64,000 nucleotides of DNA from Saprospiraceae bacterium (lineage in GTDB: Bacteria; Bacteroidota; Bacteroidia; Chitinophagales; Saprospiraceae), in NCBI GenBank assembly GCA_022842725.1, contig JALHOZ010000001.1:295968-359967 (forward strand). The letters are read 5' to 3'. The notes under the pieces are model-generated. The model worked only from the letters and a program-made list of their open reading frames with translations, was not told where the DNA came from and searched no databases. A program made the translations under genes and the position numbers. Positions 28,767 to 37,871 of this stretch are shown here, piece by piece; the stretch's first letter is position 1; each line of letters starts with the position of its first letter.

Positions 28767-29768
28767 ATGGACATAATGGATTTTTTTTCAGGGGTATCCG
28801 GTGATGAATCAGTATTATCAAACCGTTTTTTTGAATTTCCGCACAAAGATACAATTTCAACCAGTGAAATAAATAATTTTGATCTGATTTTCATGTCAGC
28901 AAACATTCCTTTTGCAAATCAGGTTCGTTCATCCCTTCAGTTATTGAGTAATCATTTTCAGAATATAAAGTCTTTTGATTGCGGGAAGACACTCAACAAT
29001 GATCATCGTTTTATCTGTCAACCTCTTCAATATTGTGTGGAACAAAATATACCGGGATTTTTTTTGGGTGGAAATGTTGACCTGGTTCACATGTTGTCTT
29101 CTCAACAAAAACGAAAAGTAACCTTTGTCTCAAATACGTTACCTCCTTCTGACCAAATTTCGGAACAACACACTTTTTTATCTTACCAAAGACATCTGTG
29201 TGAATACAAAAGCCTAAAATACGTTGACGAATTTTGCCCGGATTCATTGAGTCTTGGACAAATGAAATCTCATCCTCATCTGATAGAACCTATTCTCAGA
29301 GATACAGAAATTTTATACATTCATTTGAATGCACTAAGGTCGGCTGAAATCCCGGAACTTTCATCAGCTTGGCCTTCCGGATTAAATACTGAAGAATTGT
29401 GTCAGATTGCCAAATATGCCGGACACTCTCTGCAACTAAAAACCATAATTATTGATTGTGGGGATATAGCAGAAAAAACTTTTGAACTTGGTTCAAAATT
29501 GGTTGCAGAATTGTATTGGTATTTGATGGAAGGACTCAAAATGAAACAATCAGACCATCCCGGATTGAATACTAATATTAGTGAATATGTGGTCAATATG
29601 GCAGAATTTGACACCGAACTGGTTTTTGTAAAAAGTAATATTACACAGAGATGGTGGCTGAAACTGGAAGAAAATGATACAAATCCTTTTCTGTCCTGTG
29701 CTCAGGAGGAATATCAGCAATCCATAAGAAGTGAAGTTCCGGAACGTCTCCTGAGACATATATTTTAG
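28767..29768 (+). CDS. Ureohydrolase-fold (arginase/formimidoylglutamase-like) protein, metal motifs lost
   Basis: The 333-residue protein follows the Bacteroidota 'formimidoylglutamase' family: FFLGGNVDLVHM (100-110), a SLGQMKSHP region, YIHLNALRSAEIP (184-196), WPSGLNTEELCQIAKYAG (202-219) and a C-terminal ITQRWWLKL. Active ureohydrolases bind two Mn ions through GGDHS, DAHxD and SxDxDxxDP. Here those positions read GGNVD, FVSNT and IHLNALRSA, so the ligands are gone. A hydrolase activity is therefore unlikely, and a binding or scaffold role is inferred. From memory, relatives in flavobacteria sit next to gldK; here it is 12 kb away. No signal peptide. Confidence 0.72.
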   Translation: MDIMDFFSGVSGDESVLSNRFFEFPHKDTISTSEINNFDLIFMSANIPFANQVRSSLQLLSNHFQNIKSFDCGKTLNNDHRFICQPLQYCVEQNIPGFFLGGNVDLVHMLSSQQKRKVTFVSNTLPPSDQISEQHTFLSYQRHLCEYKSLKYVDEFCPDSLSLGQMKSHPHLIEPILRDTEILYIHLNALRSAEIPELSSAWPSGLNTEELCQIAKYAGHSLQLKTIIIDCGDIAEKTFELGSKLVAELYWYLMEGLKMKQSDHPGLNTNISEYVVNMAEFDTELVFVKSNITQRWWLKLEENDTNPFLSCAQEEYQQSIRSEVPERLLRHIF

Positions 29769-29785
29769 TAAGGGAATTTCTAAAA

Positions 29786-29821
29786 CAAAAAAAAAGGAAA
29801 GCCCGGAGGCTTTCCTTCTTG
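29786..29821. terminator. Bidirectional terminator between converging genes
   Basis: AAGGAAAGCC / GGCTTTCCTT is a perfect 10-bp stem with loop CGGA. The A run to its left gives a strong T tract for the leftward 1,443-residue gene. The T tract for the rightward gene is weaker. Confidence 0.82.
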
Positions 29822-29845
29822 GAATTAAATTAAGCAAATTGTTGG

Positions 29846-32800
29846 TTACTCGAGGCCTATCATTTTAGCAGTGGCAGCATATTGTCCGCTTTCTACCTTG
29901 TAGATCATAACTCCTGTCTGGTTAAGATCTGCTTTTGAAATCTGGAATGAATTCATTCCTTTTTCAAAGTTTCCGGATTTTTTGTAAATCAATTTTCCGG
30001 TTACATCAAGAATAGTAAGGGTTGCTTCTCCTGCTTCGGGGAGGTTAAATTGAATATTGGTAATATCCTGGAATGGGTTTGGTTCGTTTTGATACAATGC
30101 AAACTGATCGTTTGAACCACCAACAAATTTTAGGGATAATTTATTGGATTCCAATGTTTTACCATTGTAAATCTCAGCTTTGGTTACATCTGAATGGATT
30201 CTTAACATATCTGATAATTTTCCTTTCTGTAAAGCTTTGATTTCTAAGGTCAAAATCTGCTGATCTTCTACAGGTGTAAGACTGTTCCAACTCACTGTAT
30301 AAAGATTCTGACCAAGTTTTGCAATATTTGATGCATCAACAGGACTTCCATTGACATAGATGTTGGCCAATTCTGCATGACGAAGATCCATTGTAAACTG
30401 GAATCCGTGTACTTCTGGGGTATTGTCAACAAACAATGGAATCATGGCTGTTTCATTTTGCTCAAAAGATTTTTCATCAACATTTAATGTAAATGCTGAT
30501 CTTGTATCGACATTTCCATCTTGTGCATTTGCAGACGCTGAACCATTGACATCACCGATTTTTACCGAAATAAAATTCATATTGTTCATGTCATTGGTCA
30601 TATTCTGAATGAAAAGTTTTTCATTGATCGGCCAAGGGAAGTTAGCATTGGCAAATTGTTGTTTTGCATCAACAAATCTCCAGCTTCCGTTACTTGGGAA
30701 TTCATCATAAATACCCAAAATCAGTTTTCGGAGTTCAACAAGGTCCGTTGAATTGATTTTGTCGTCTTTGTTAATATCCGCTGCCACAATTTTATAACCG
30801 TCGTTCAGCTGATTGATACCCAAAATGTGTCTTTGGATCAATACGAGGTCAAGTGTGCTTACACCATTGGTATAATCATCATTTTTGACTGACTGAATCT
30901 CGTAATCCTGAGAATGCTGCACATTACTGAAGGTATACACTCCACTGTTGTTTGTTGTAGCTGCACGTACCATTTCAGGAAGCATATTTGTCAGGATAGT
31001 CGTAGCACCATTTAACATTTGTCCGGTTGGTGTACTGATGTTTCCTGTAACAGTTCCTGTAAGTCCGTTTCCACAAGCTCCCTGATTATCAGCAAGCTGT
31101 AGTGTGACAACGCAAAAGTCATAATTTAATTTCTGATCCCAAACCGTCATTTTGACTGATGTTTCAGGGAAATCGAAACAATTAAACACTTTTCCTGAAC
31201 TTCTTGTATTCGGCAACCATTTTTGTGCACGGCCCGCTGCATATTCTGTTTGTGCAGTGACACCGGTTAATAATTGGCCCTGACCTTTGAATATATGTAC
31301 TTCATTTAATCTGGAAAGTACCGGATGTTCTTCGTTGAAGGTATATAATAACTGATCTCTTGAAGTACAATTATCAAATGATCCGACATTAAAGTCAACA
31401 GCCCACAACTCTACCGTTCCGTTTACCATTAAAGCACTGGAAATACTTTTGCAATATGGTGTCGGTTTTTTCTTGTCTACGACCATAAAGTTTTGTTCGC
31501 AAACACTGTAATTTCCGCAACCATCAGTCACTCTCCAGCTAACTTTGTGGTTTGACATACTTCCTACGATATCTTCAGGTATGGTGATTTTGATTTCGCC
31601 ACCCTGTCCTGTCGGACCGGCATATCTGTCAGGAATACCATTACCATTTGTGTCGTTAAATGTTCCGTCGCTGCTTGGTAAGAAACTTGAAAACTCATAG
31701 TCATAAGTTCCGTCACCCCAAAGGTCAACAAAAACTACCCATTTCAACCAATCTGAAGCACATATTCCCTGATCCGTTGCCGTTTTGGTCAACATCACAT
31801 TTTTTGCTTCACACTGATTACCGTCACCGTCAACATCACCATGGTCGTTGATTTCAAACATTAAGTCTGCACAACTACCTAATGTAGGTTTGTCGTTGTC
31901 AACAACTTTGATGGTTTGTGTTCTTGTATAATATCCTAGCGGGAAACTGGCATTAGGATCATACGTACACCAGTCAATAACAGTCCACTTATTAAGGATT
32001 TTCATACATGATCCTGCTTCAAAATAGAAGGTATCACTTTGCAGACTTACTCCGACCTGATCACAAGGTCCGCTGACCCACGTTGGTGTGTCGTTAAAGT
32101 TCAGATCCGCACAATTGGTGGTTCTGTCCTGAGGCCATGTGATATTTCCGTTAAATGGAGTGGTAGGTCTGATATCTATTCTTTGTACGCAAGATATATT
32201 GTTGATGCCTTTTAATCTCCAGGTTCTCAGTACGTATCCTGTTTTACATGCATTCAGGAAGTTTCTGTCTGTATATTCAACTTCCAGATTTCTGCAATTT
32301 GTCAAACCGATAGCACTTCCGGTTAAGGTCAAATCATCAATATTTTGTTCGCAATTGATAGTAACATTGGCAGGACAAACAATTTTCGGAGTCAATTTGT
32401 CTTCAACTCTTACGTTTACCCAAATTTCATTATAATTGTCAGGTTGACCGTTGACGACGTCGCCAAAAGTTCCGGACATGTTTCCATCATCCCATACACG
32501 CATCCAGACTTTTACAATACCAAAAGCTACATTTCCTTCTGTAGAAGTAAGATCTTCACAACAGAATTTAACATATGCGCCGTTGTCAGGGTCATAATTA
32601 GGACTGCTTGGGTTGGAAGAACCATCATTAGGATGACTTCCTGCATTATAGGTAAAATTTCCTGTGTAGTCGCAACCTTTGTCATCTCTGGTGACATCTT
32701 GTTCTCTTCTGATTTCAACATGTATTGGTGTACAGCTGTCATAAGAACCATTATCTACACTGTTGGTAAATAATTTTGCAATTCCGTCACCATCTCCGCT

Positions 32801-34177
32801 TGTTGTCAATGACAAAACAATATTTTGTTTGGCAACAGCTACAGGTGGCGTAAGATCCATAATATTGATAACTACCGCAATGGTTGTTGTATTTCCGCAA
32901 CAATCTCTACCTGTGTAATAAAATGTTTGTAAACCTTTAGGCGCGTTGATAGCAAGATACCTTTTTGATATTGGATCATAACTGATGGTTGTACCTAATG
33001 GTCCCTGAACAGAGTATGTAGGGTTGTCATCACAATTATCATGAAGAATTCTTGGAGCAGGTAATAAGAAGTTTCCTGCACAAACCCAAGGGTCTACACT
33101 TACTGTGATTTCATCAACAACAATCGTCGGACCTTCGTCATCTGTTGCTTTGATTAACTGTGTAAATAATCTGGCATCGCCATTACACCAGTCTATTACA
33201 TGCCATGTTCTGATGACTTTTTTGCTGTTCGCACAAGAAGTGCCACAAGCCAATACTTCTGTATCAGTCTTGGACGTCAATACATTACAGATAGGTTCTG
33301 TGATGGCTACTCCGTTGATGGTCGGATATGCGTAATAAGGAGCATATTCTGCTGCAAGTGCATTTGCCTGCGCAGTAGCTGCTGCATCTGACAGGTTGTG
33401 CGGCGGAGCCAGGTAAATTGCTTTGTATTCTCTTCTGAATTTTGCAATATAAAAATCATACACATCTTTAGGTTCGGTTTTTGAACCACAAGTCAATTGT
33501 ACATTCGCCTGAGGAGCTACCACATGCGCATCAATGTCTACCGGTCCAAAATAGTATTCTGAAATACAAGGAGCTGAAACATTGCCATACTGGTCTGTGA
33601 AGACCCATGTTCTTCTGATGATTTTAGCACCACAAGGTAAACCTGCTGTGACTTCCTGATCTGAATTGAGGGTTGTAAAACCTCCACAGTTTTCGTCGAC
33701 AAGAGGTGTCGGGAAATTTAATGTACCGGCATAAAATGCATCGATATCAGTACATAAAAATTGACAATCGGGATTTACATTTCCCGGAGGACAGGCACAA
33801 TCTTCCACTTGAGGAGGAAGTTTGTCTTCTACTAAAAGGTTACCCCAACACTTGTTTCCGTTGCTGTTGGTTACAGTCACCTTAAAATATCCGGGTGAAG
33901 TAACAATCGGCTGATTCGTGTTGTTGTTGATCACGTTGACCGAAGCAATGGTAATGGTGAATGGAGGTCCGTACTGGCCCGCAGGGCCTTCAAGAATCAT
34001 ATCAGGTCGCATCAATGCCTGACAGTCGGCGTTTAATGATACATTTACCTGATCGTTACATACCATCTGTTGTGCAGATAATTGGTATGTTGTTAATTGG
34101 GTTACAAAGAGGATTAACAGCATTAAATTAAATGCCTTAGTCCCCTTACTGAGCGTAAGTAAAACTTGCTTTACCAT
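29846..34177 (-). CDS. Large multidomain T9SS cargo protein with dockerin- and cohesin-like parts
   Basis: The 1,443-residue protein carries an N-terminal export signal (about residues 15-36) and a long series of Cys-rich HYR/Ig-like modules, with RTWVFTDQYGN, IRTWHVIDWCNGD and WRVTDGCGNYSVCEQNF recurring. A carboxypeptidase-regulatory-like domain (~1037-1085; GTVTGNISTPTGQMLNGA) follows. Then come two EF-like dockerin repeats (VSTLDLVLIQRHILGIN and DINKDDKINSTDLVELRKLI), a cohesin-like domain (~1226-1350) and a type A T9SS sorting domain (~1357-1443; NEPNPFQDITNIQFNLPEAG). It should be secreted and surface-attached. Possible roles are adhesion or matrix assembly; no catalytic domain is visible. 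Its own promoter and terminator make it monocistronic. Confidence 0.88.
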   Translation of the reverse strand: MVKQVLLTLSKGTKAFNLMLLILFVTQLTTYQLSAQQMVCNDQVNVSLNADCQALMRPDMILEGPAGQYGPPFTITIASVNVINNNTNQPIVTSPGYFKVTVTNSNGNKCWGNLLVEDKLPPQVEDCACPPGNVNPDCQFLCTDIDAFYAGTLNFPTPLVDENCGGFTTLNSDQEVTAGLPCGAKIIRRTWVFTDQYGNVSAPCISEYYFGPVDIDAHVVAPQANVQLTCGSKTEPKDVYDFYIAKFRREYKAIYLAPPHNLSDAAATAQANALAAEYAPYYAYPTINGVAITEPICNVLTSKTDTEVLACGTSCANSKKVIRTWHVIDWCNGDARLFTQLIKATDDEGPTIVVDEITVSVDPWVCAGNFLLPAPRILHDNCDDNPTYSVQGPLGTTISYDPISKRYLAINAPKGLQTFYYTGRDCCGNTTTIAVVINIMDLTPPVAVAKQNIVLSLTTSGDGDGIAKLFTNSVDNGSYDSCTPIHVEIRREQDVTRDDKGCDYTGNFTYNAGSHPNDGSSNPSSPNYDPDNGAYVKFCCEDLTSTEGNVAFGIVKVWMRVWDDGNMSGTFGDVVNGQPDNYNEIWVNVRVEDKLTPKIVCPANVTINCEQNIDDLTLTGSAIGLTNCRNLEVEYTDRNFLNACKTGYVLRTWRLKGINNISCVQRIDIRPTTPFNGNITWPQDRTTNCADLNFNDTPTWVSGPCDQVGVSLQSDTFYFEAGSCMKILNKWTVIDWCTYDPNASFPLGYYTRTQTIKVVDNDKPTLGSCADLMFEINDHGDVDGDGNQCEAKNVMLTKTATDQGICASDWLKWVVFVDLWGDGTYDYEFSSFLPSSDGTFNDTNGNGIPDRYAGPTGQGGEIKITIPEDIVGSMSNHKVSWRVTDGCGNYSVCEQNFMVVDKKKPTPYCKSISSALMVNGTVELWAVDFNVGSFDNCTSRDQLLYTFNEEHPVLSRLNEVHIFKGQGQLLTGVTAQTEYAAGRAQKWLPNTRSSGKVFNCFDFPETSVKMTVWDQKLNYDFCVVTLQLADNQGACGNGLTGTVTGNISTPTGQMLNGATTILTNMLPEMVRAATTNNSGVYTFSNVQHSQDYEIQSVKNDDYTNGVSTLDLVLIQRHILGINQLNDGYKIVAADINKDDKINSTDLVELRKLILGIYDEFPSNGSWRFVDAKQQFANANFPWPINEKLFIQNMTNDMNNMNFISVKIGDVNGSASANAQDGNVDTRSAFTLNVDEKSFEQNETAMIPLFVDNTPEVHGFQFTMDLRHAELANIYVNGSPVDASNIAKLGQNLYTVSWNSLTPVEDQQILTLEIKALQKGKLSDMLRIHSDVTKAEIYNGKTLESNKLSLKFVGGSNDQFALYQNEPNPFQDITNIQFNLPEAGEATLTILDVTGKLIYKKSGNFEKGMNSFQISKADLNQTGVMIYKVESGQYAATAKMIGLE

Positions 34178-34286
34178 GAGTAAAAGAGTTTTGGTTATTA
34201 AATAAAGTAATACTCGCGGCCCTCGTCTAAAGGCCTGGCTCAGATCAGATTTAAGACTTACTTGTAATTAAGTCGGGGAATTGGTG
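34178..34286 (-). other. ~110-nt structured 5' leader of the 1,443-residue protein gene
   Basis: Read on the minus strand, the leader contains GACTTA-ATTACAAG-TAAGTC, a perfect 6-bp stem. It is followed by GGCCTTTAGACGAGGGCC, a second short GC stem unusual in this AT-rich sequence. No known riboswitch motif is recognised. The rest of the 503-bp gap (34295-34680) is AT-rich apart from the terminator of the protease gene. Confidence 0.45.
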
Positions 34287-34294
34287 CAAAGGTA
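34287..34294 (-). promoter_or_regulatory. -7 element (TAccTTTG) of the 1,443-residue protein gene
   Basis: CAAAGGTA on the plus strand is TACCTTTG on the minus strand, a full match to TAnnTTTG and identical to the tRNA-Cys -7 element. No -33 TTTG is found at 17-21 bases. Confidence 0.6.
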
Positions 34295-34621
34295 AGCTGA
34301 CACCCCCCACCGTTGTGTTCGAAAATCAGGGTAATTTTCGTATATTTTTTTTTAATATGTACAATGATAAAAAAATGAAAATGAAAAATATTGAAATTGT
34401 ATATTTTGTAAATATATGATTATCAATGATTAACAGAATGATTTATTTTGAAATGATGCTGTAAAAATGAGTGGCAGTTTTATTTATTTTCGTTAATCAG
34501 ATTGTGATTATTTATTTTACCATTACGTCATTGTTCTGATAAAAGAACAATATTTTAGTAAAAAATCCTTTGCTTCAACTATTTTTTAATAATAATCTTT
34601 TGAATTTTTGTTTAGAATTTT

Positions 34622-34663
34622 TCAAAAAAAAAGAGCCTGCAGTTTTCTGCAAGCTCTTTTTTA
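34622..34663 (-). terminator. Terminator of the M43 protease gene
   Basis: AAAAAGAGC/GCTCTTTTT with an inner TGCAG/CTGCA stem and TTTT loop forms a hairpin. On the minus strand it ends in a T tract 18 bases after the protease stop codon. Confidence 0.85.
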
Positions 34664-34680
34664 AAGATTAACCTACATGT

Positions 34681-36600
34681 TTATTGTCTGACAATGGCCA
34701 GTTTTTGTTTATACTGTTTTTCACCTGAAGTGAAATTAATCAGATACATACCAGCCTGAAATGAGGATACATCCATATTAAATGTTTTGACAGTTCTGTC
34801 ACCTTCCATTTGTTGAGAAAATACTAATTTTCCGGCAATGTCATATATCTGCAAAGAGCCGGTTGCATATTTTCCAAACGGGATCATCATGGTTACATCA
34901 CCTGAAGTCGGATTCGGGAATACCACAAACTCGTCTTCAACCAATTCAAAGTGTGAAGGTTCTTCTTCTTCCTTTCCTTCTCTGAAATTGGTTCCACTGA
35001 TTTCTGCCAAAAGGTTATAACAACTGTTATTATTGAAAGCTCCGTTATATCCGTACACCTGAACATAATAAGTCGTTGCGGCAGTGGTGGTGTTAAAGAT
35101 AATTTGTTCATCATTCGTGCCATCATTCTGAGAAATTGCAACCTCAGAAGAATTTCTGTATAATCTCATATCGTAATCCGCAGGCAGATTTGTCATAGTC
35201 ACTCTGATTCTTCTCTGAGATGAAGTATTATTAAATCTGAACCAGTCAACATCTGTGGATGTAGAAATTCTTGCGGTAATCGGACTACCTAAAGGGATGA
35301 CTTTAGCAGCATTACGACTGTTGTTTGATTCGTATATGTCAGTACAGGTACTGGTGGTCTGCGTGGTAAATGATAATATTGTCGAATAACTGCTGTTTGT
35401 ACTACCGCAAACAGTGCGAACTCTGACATTATAGGTTGTGGCTGCTGTCAAACCTGACAGATTCACTGATGTGGCCGTAACATTTTGTACAGTCCAGGTT
35501 GTGGCAGTACTGACTTTATATTCAAAGCCATAACCGGTTGCCCCTGAAACAGGTGACCAACTCAATGTTGCTGTTGTGGTACCCACATTAGATGAAGACA
35601 AACCTGTGGGTGCGTTACATGCCCCGGGTGTAGGTGGCACACAACCCAAAGAATTTTGAAGACTTGATCTGGCACCTGTTCCTTCAAGCACAGCTCTCAT
35701 CCGGGATTTTTGGCCTTGTGAAAACATATACATACATGCATCGTCTGTATAATCCATATAATTCATGGTCATCTCTACCGGATTACCTGAGCATGTAGAT
35801 AAATGCGGGTAGGCAGGACATCCTCCATTGGATGTGTTATGAACAGGGGTATCACTTACAAAATCGTTTCCGCAGGTCGCATCACCCCAAATGTGTCTCA
35901 GGTTTAACCAATGTCCCACCTCGTGAGTGGCTGTTCTTCCTTTATTAAAGGGTGCTGTCGCTGTTCCGGTCGTGCCGGTATATCTGTAATCGAGTACTAC
36001 GCCATCTGTGGCTGCGGTACCTCCCGGAAACTGTGCATATCCGAGGATTCCACCACCGATATTGCATACCCAAATGTTAAGATATTGATTTCGATCCCAT
36101 GCATCTGTACCTCCCTGAGTCGATCTTTTAACATCGTCATTTGTTCCCCAGGTTGTTCTGGTTGTACTTTTTCGGGTGATTCCATTGGTGACAGCTCCTG
36201 TCGGCGTTCGTTGTGCCAGGCAAAACTGAACTTCAATATTTCCGACTACCGGTTGAAACAGGGTAGGCACCAGATTAAGGTCACTGTTTGCTGCACTAAA
36301 ATCATTATTCAGCACATCAATCTGACTTTGAATCTGAGCATCTGAAATATTTTCAGAAGTCGTGCGGTACAAAACATGAACCACTGTAGGAATAGTCACC
36401 GTATACCTTTGACCGGTGCCCTGAGGGTTTTGTTTTAAAAATTCACGTATTTGATCCTCAATAATTTCCATGTTTTGAAATAATTCAGGATTTTCTTCGA
36501 GTTGTCGGTCCAAAACTTCCATAGCACCACAGTTTTTCTGACTGTAACCTATTGACATGGTAAAAACAACAAATAGTAACACCAATAAATGTCTGATCAT
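34681..36600 (-). CDS. Secreted M43 (pappalysin-type) zinc metalloprotease with T9SS sorting domain
   Basis: The 639-residue protein has a signal peptide (MIRHLLVLLFVVFTMSIGYSQ), a propeptide and the metzincin zinc site HEVGHWLNLRHIWGD, with ligands His226, His230 and His236 and catalytic Glu227. The Met-turn is MNYMDYTDDACMYMFS. An FN3 domain (~327-415; PTGLSSSNVGTTTATLSWSP), a pre-peptidase C-terminal PPC domain (~420-530; STDVDWFRF) and a type A T9SS sorting domain (~558-639; VFPNPTSGDV) follow. It should be an extracellular protease acting after T9SS export. Monocistronic, with its own -7 element and terminator. Confidence 0.93.
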   Translation of the reverse strand: MIRHLLVLLFVVFTMSIGYSQKNCGAMEVLDRQLEENPELFQNMEIIEDQIREFLKQNPQGTGQRYTVTIPTVVHVLYRTTSENISDAQIQSQIDVLNNDFSAANSDLNLVPTLFQPVVGNIEVQFCLAQRTPTGAVTNGITRKSTTRTTWGTNDDVKRSTQGGTDAWDRNQYLNIWVCNIGGGILGYAQFPGGTAATDGVVLDYRYTGTTGTATAPFNKGRTATHEVGHWLNLRHIWGDATCGNDFVSDTPVHNTSNGGCPAYPHLSTCSGNPVEMTMNYMDYTDDACMYMFSQGQKSRMRAVLEGTGARSSLQNSLGCVPPTPGACNAPTGLSSSNVGTTTATLSWSPVSGATGYGFEYKVSTATTWTVQNVTATSVNLSGLTAATTYNVRVRTVCGSTNSSYSTILSFTTQTTSTCTDIYESNNSRNAAKVIPLGSPITARISTSTDVDWFRFNNTSSQRRIRVTMTNLPADYDMRLYRNSSEVAISQNDGTNDEQIIFNTTTAATTYYVQVYGYNGAFNNNSCYNLLAEISGTNFREGKEEEEPSHFELVEDEFVVFPNPTSGDVTMMIPFGKYATGSLQIYDIAGKLVFSQQMEGDRTVKTFNMDVSSFQAGMYLINFTSGEKQYKQKLAIVRQ

Positions 36601-36962
36601 TTTAATAAAAATTTATATTATGAAAAAAAACCTCTCACCTATAGCAACAGTGAGGGCAACCTTAAATAATGCATCGGGATTGATATGGCAAATGTAACAA
36701 CATTATAATATGTAGTATATATAATGAACCGTTTTTTTTAAACATAAAAAATCTATGTAAGTTATCTTAATTTCGATAATTAGTAATATTTAAAATAATA
36801 TTTCTTAAATGGGCTATTTTTTATTAGTTGACCTAATAATGTTTTAATTAAAATTTCTTTTTATAGTTTTAATTTTTTTTACTTAAAGTAAGTTTCAGGT
36901 TTTATTTTAAATTCCTGTTTTTTAAAAAAACCTTTAATGTGCGTAAAGTATTGAATACAAGA
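36601..36962. other. 362-bp intergenic region
   Basis: It holds the minus-strand promoter of the protease gene (-7 TACATTTG at 36689-36696). A weak CTCAC/GTGAG hairpin lies in its leader near 36633. Next to the ppx stop there is an AGGTTTT/AAAACCT inverted repeat (about 36895-36935) that may terminate ppx. No ORF seen. Confidence 0.45.
36689..36696 (-). promoter_or_regulatory. -7 element (TAcaTTTG) of the M43 protease gene
   Basis: CAAATGTA on the plus strand reads TACATTTG on the minus strand, 89 bases upstream of the start codon. Confidence 0.55.
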
Positions 36963-37871
36963 CTAGTCTGTCAGACTAAGGGCAATGCCTTCTTTCATAG
37001 AATAATGGGTTGTTAATAATTTTTTTGGTTTTAGTTTTTGGATAAAAAACCGGATGAGTTCCATGCCAACCGGTAGCAATACCGCTCTTTTTTCCGGTAC
37101 ACCGGGAAACAATTTTCTATCTTGTTCGCAAAGTGACAAAATGGTATGGTACAGTTTTTCGAATGATTCCAAAGAAATCGGGGTAACGTGACTTCCGTAT
37201 TCACTTTTGCCACAGATGATGTTTTCAAGACTTTCAAAAGTTCCTGAAGCCCCTGCAATACTGTCTATCTCAATTCCTGAAATGGTTGATAACCAATCAG
37301 CTGTAATTTCTTCAAAATAACGGTTTACGGCTTTAAGATCTGATTGTCCGACAGGATCATTTTTAAAATAGATGGTTTTTAAAACACCAACACCCAGAGG
37401 AAAGGATTTTATGGCTTTGATACTGCCATCACTTATATATATACATTCCGTGCTTCCTCCTCCAATATCCAGAATGACGTGATTGCCTGTTTTTATTTCC
37501 TGATGTATGAGACTTCCCTGAGCAATATACATTGCTTCAGTCAGTCCTTCGATAATATCGATGGGATGTCTAAGTATTTTTTCAGCGTCGTGCACAAACG
37601 CCAAACTGTTTGTTGCCGTTCTTAAAACAGCAGTACCTACAATTTTTACCTTATCCGGCCTGAAAGTTGTAAGGGCATCAGCAAAAAGTTTAATTTTTTT
37701 TAGAGCCTCTTCATAGATATCTTCAGGAATCCGGTTTCCTCCTCCCGCCGACAAACTGGTGAAGTGGGTTTCTCTGTGTAATATATTGAAAGACAAAGGA
37801 TTTGAAAATCCGGCTTCAGTTATAAGTAAATGAAAAGTATTGGAGCCTAAATCAATGACGGCACAAATCAT
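36963..37871 (-). CDS. Ppx/GppA family phosphatase
   Basis: The 302-residue protein has the ASKHA nucleotide-binding fold of exopolyphosphatases and pppGpp phosphohydrolases. VIDLGSNTFHLLI is the first phosphate loop, VKIVGTAVLRTATNS the conserved ATAVLR-type motif, IIEGLTEAMYIAQG the EAxxI region and VILDIGGGSTECIYI the second phosphate loop. ASGTFESLE closes the site. It lacks the C-terminal HD domain of longer homologues. It would hydrolyse polyphosphate or guanosine pentaphosphate. Its start overlaps the upstream lipoprotein stop by four bases, suggesting translational coupling. Confidence 0.92.
   Translation of the reverse strand: MICAVIDLGSNTFHLLITEAGFSNPLSFNILHRETHFTSLSAGGGNRIPEDIYEEALKKIKLFADALTTFRPDKVKIVGTAVLRTATNSLAFVHDAEKILRHPIDIIEGLTEAMYIAQGSLIHQEIKTGNHVILDIGGGSTECIYISDGSIKAIKSFPLGVGVLKTIYFKNDPVGQSDLKAVNRYFEEITADWLSTISGIEIDSIAGASGTFESLENIICGKSEYGSHVTPISLESFEKLYHTILSLCEQDRKLFPGVPEKRAVLLPVGMELIRFFIQKLKPKKLLTTHYSMKEGIALSLTD

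Noticed and set aside
32345-32773. 142-residue antisense ORF inside the 1,443-residue protein gene
   Set aside because: It is opposite a well-supported coding frame, has no ribosome site and no recognisable domain.
35911-36345. 144-residue antisense ORF inside the M43 protease gene
   Set aside because: It lies opposite the zinc-site region of a clear protease; the cysteine-rich translation is an artefact of the opposite frame.
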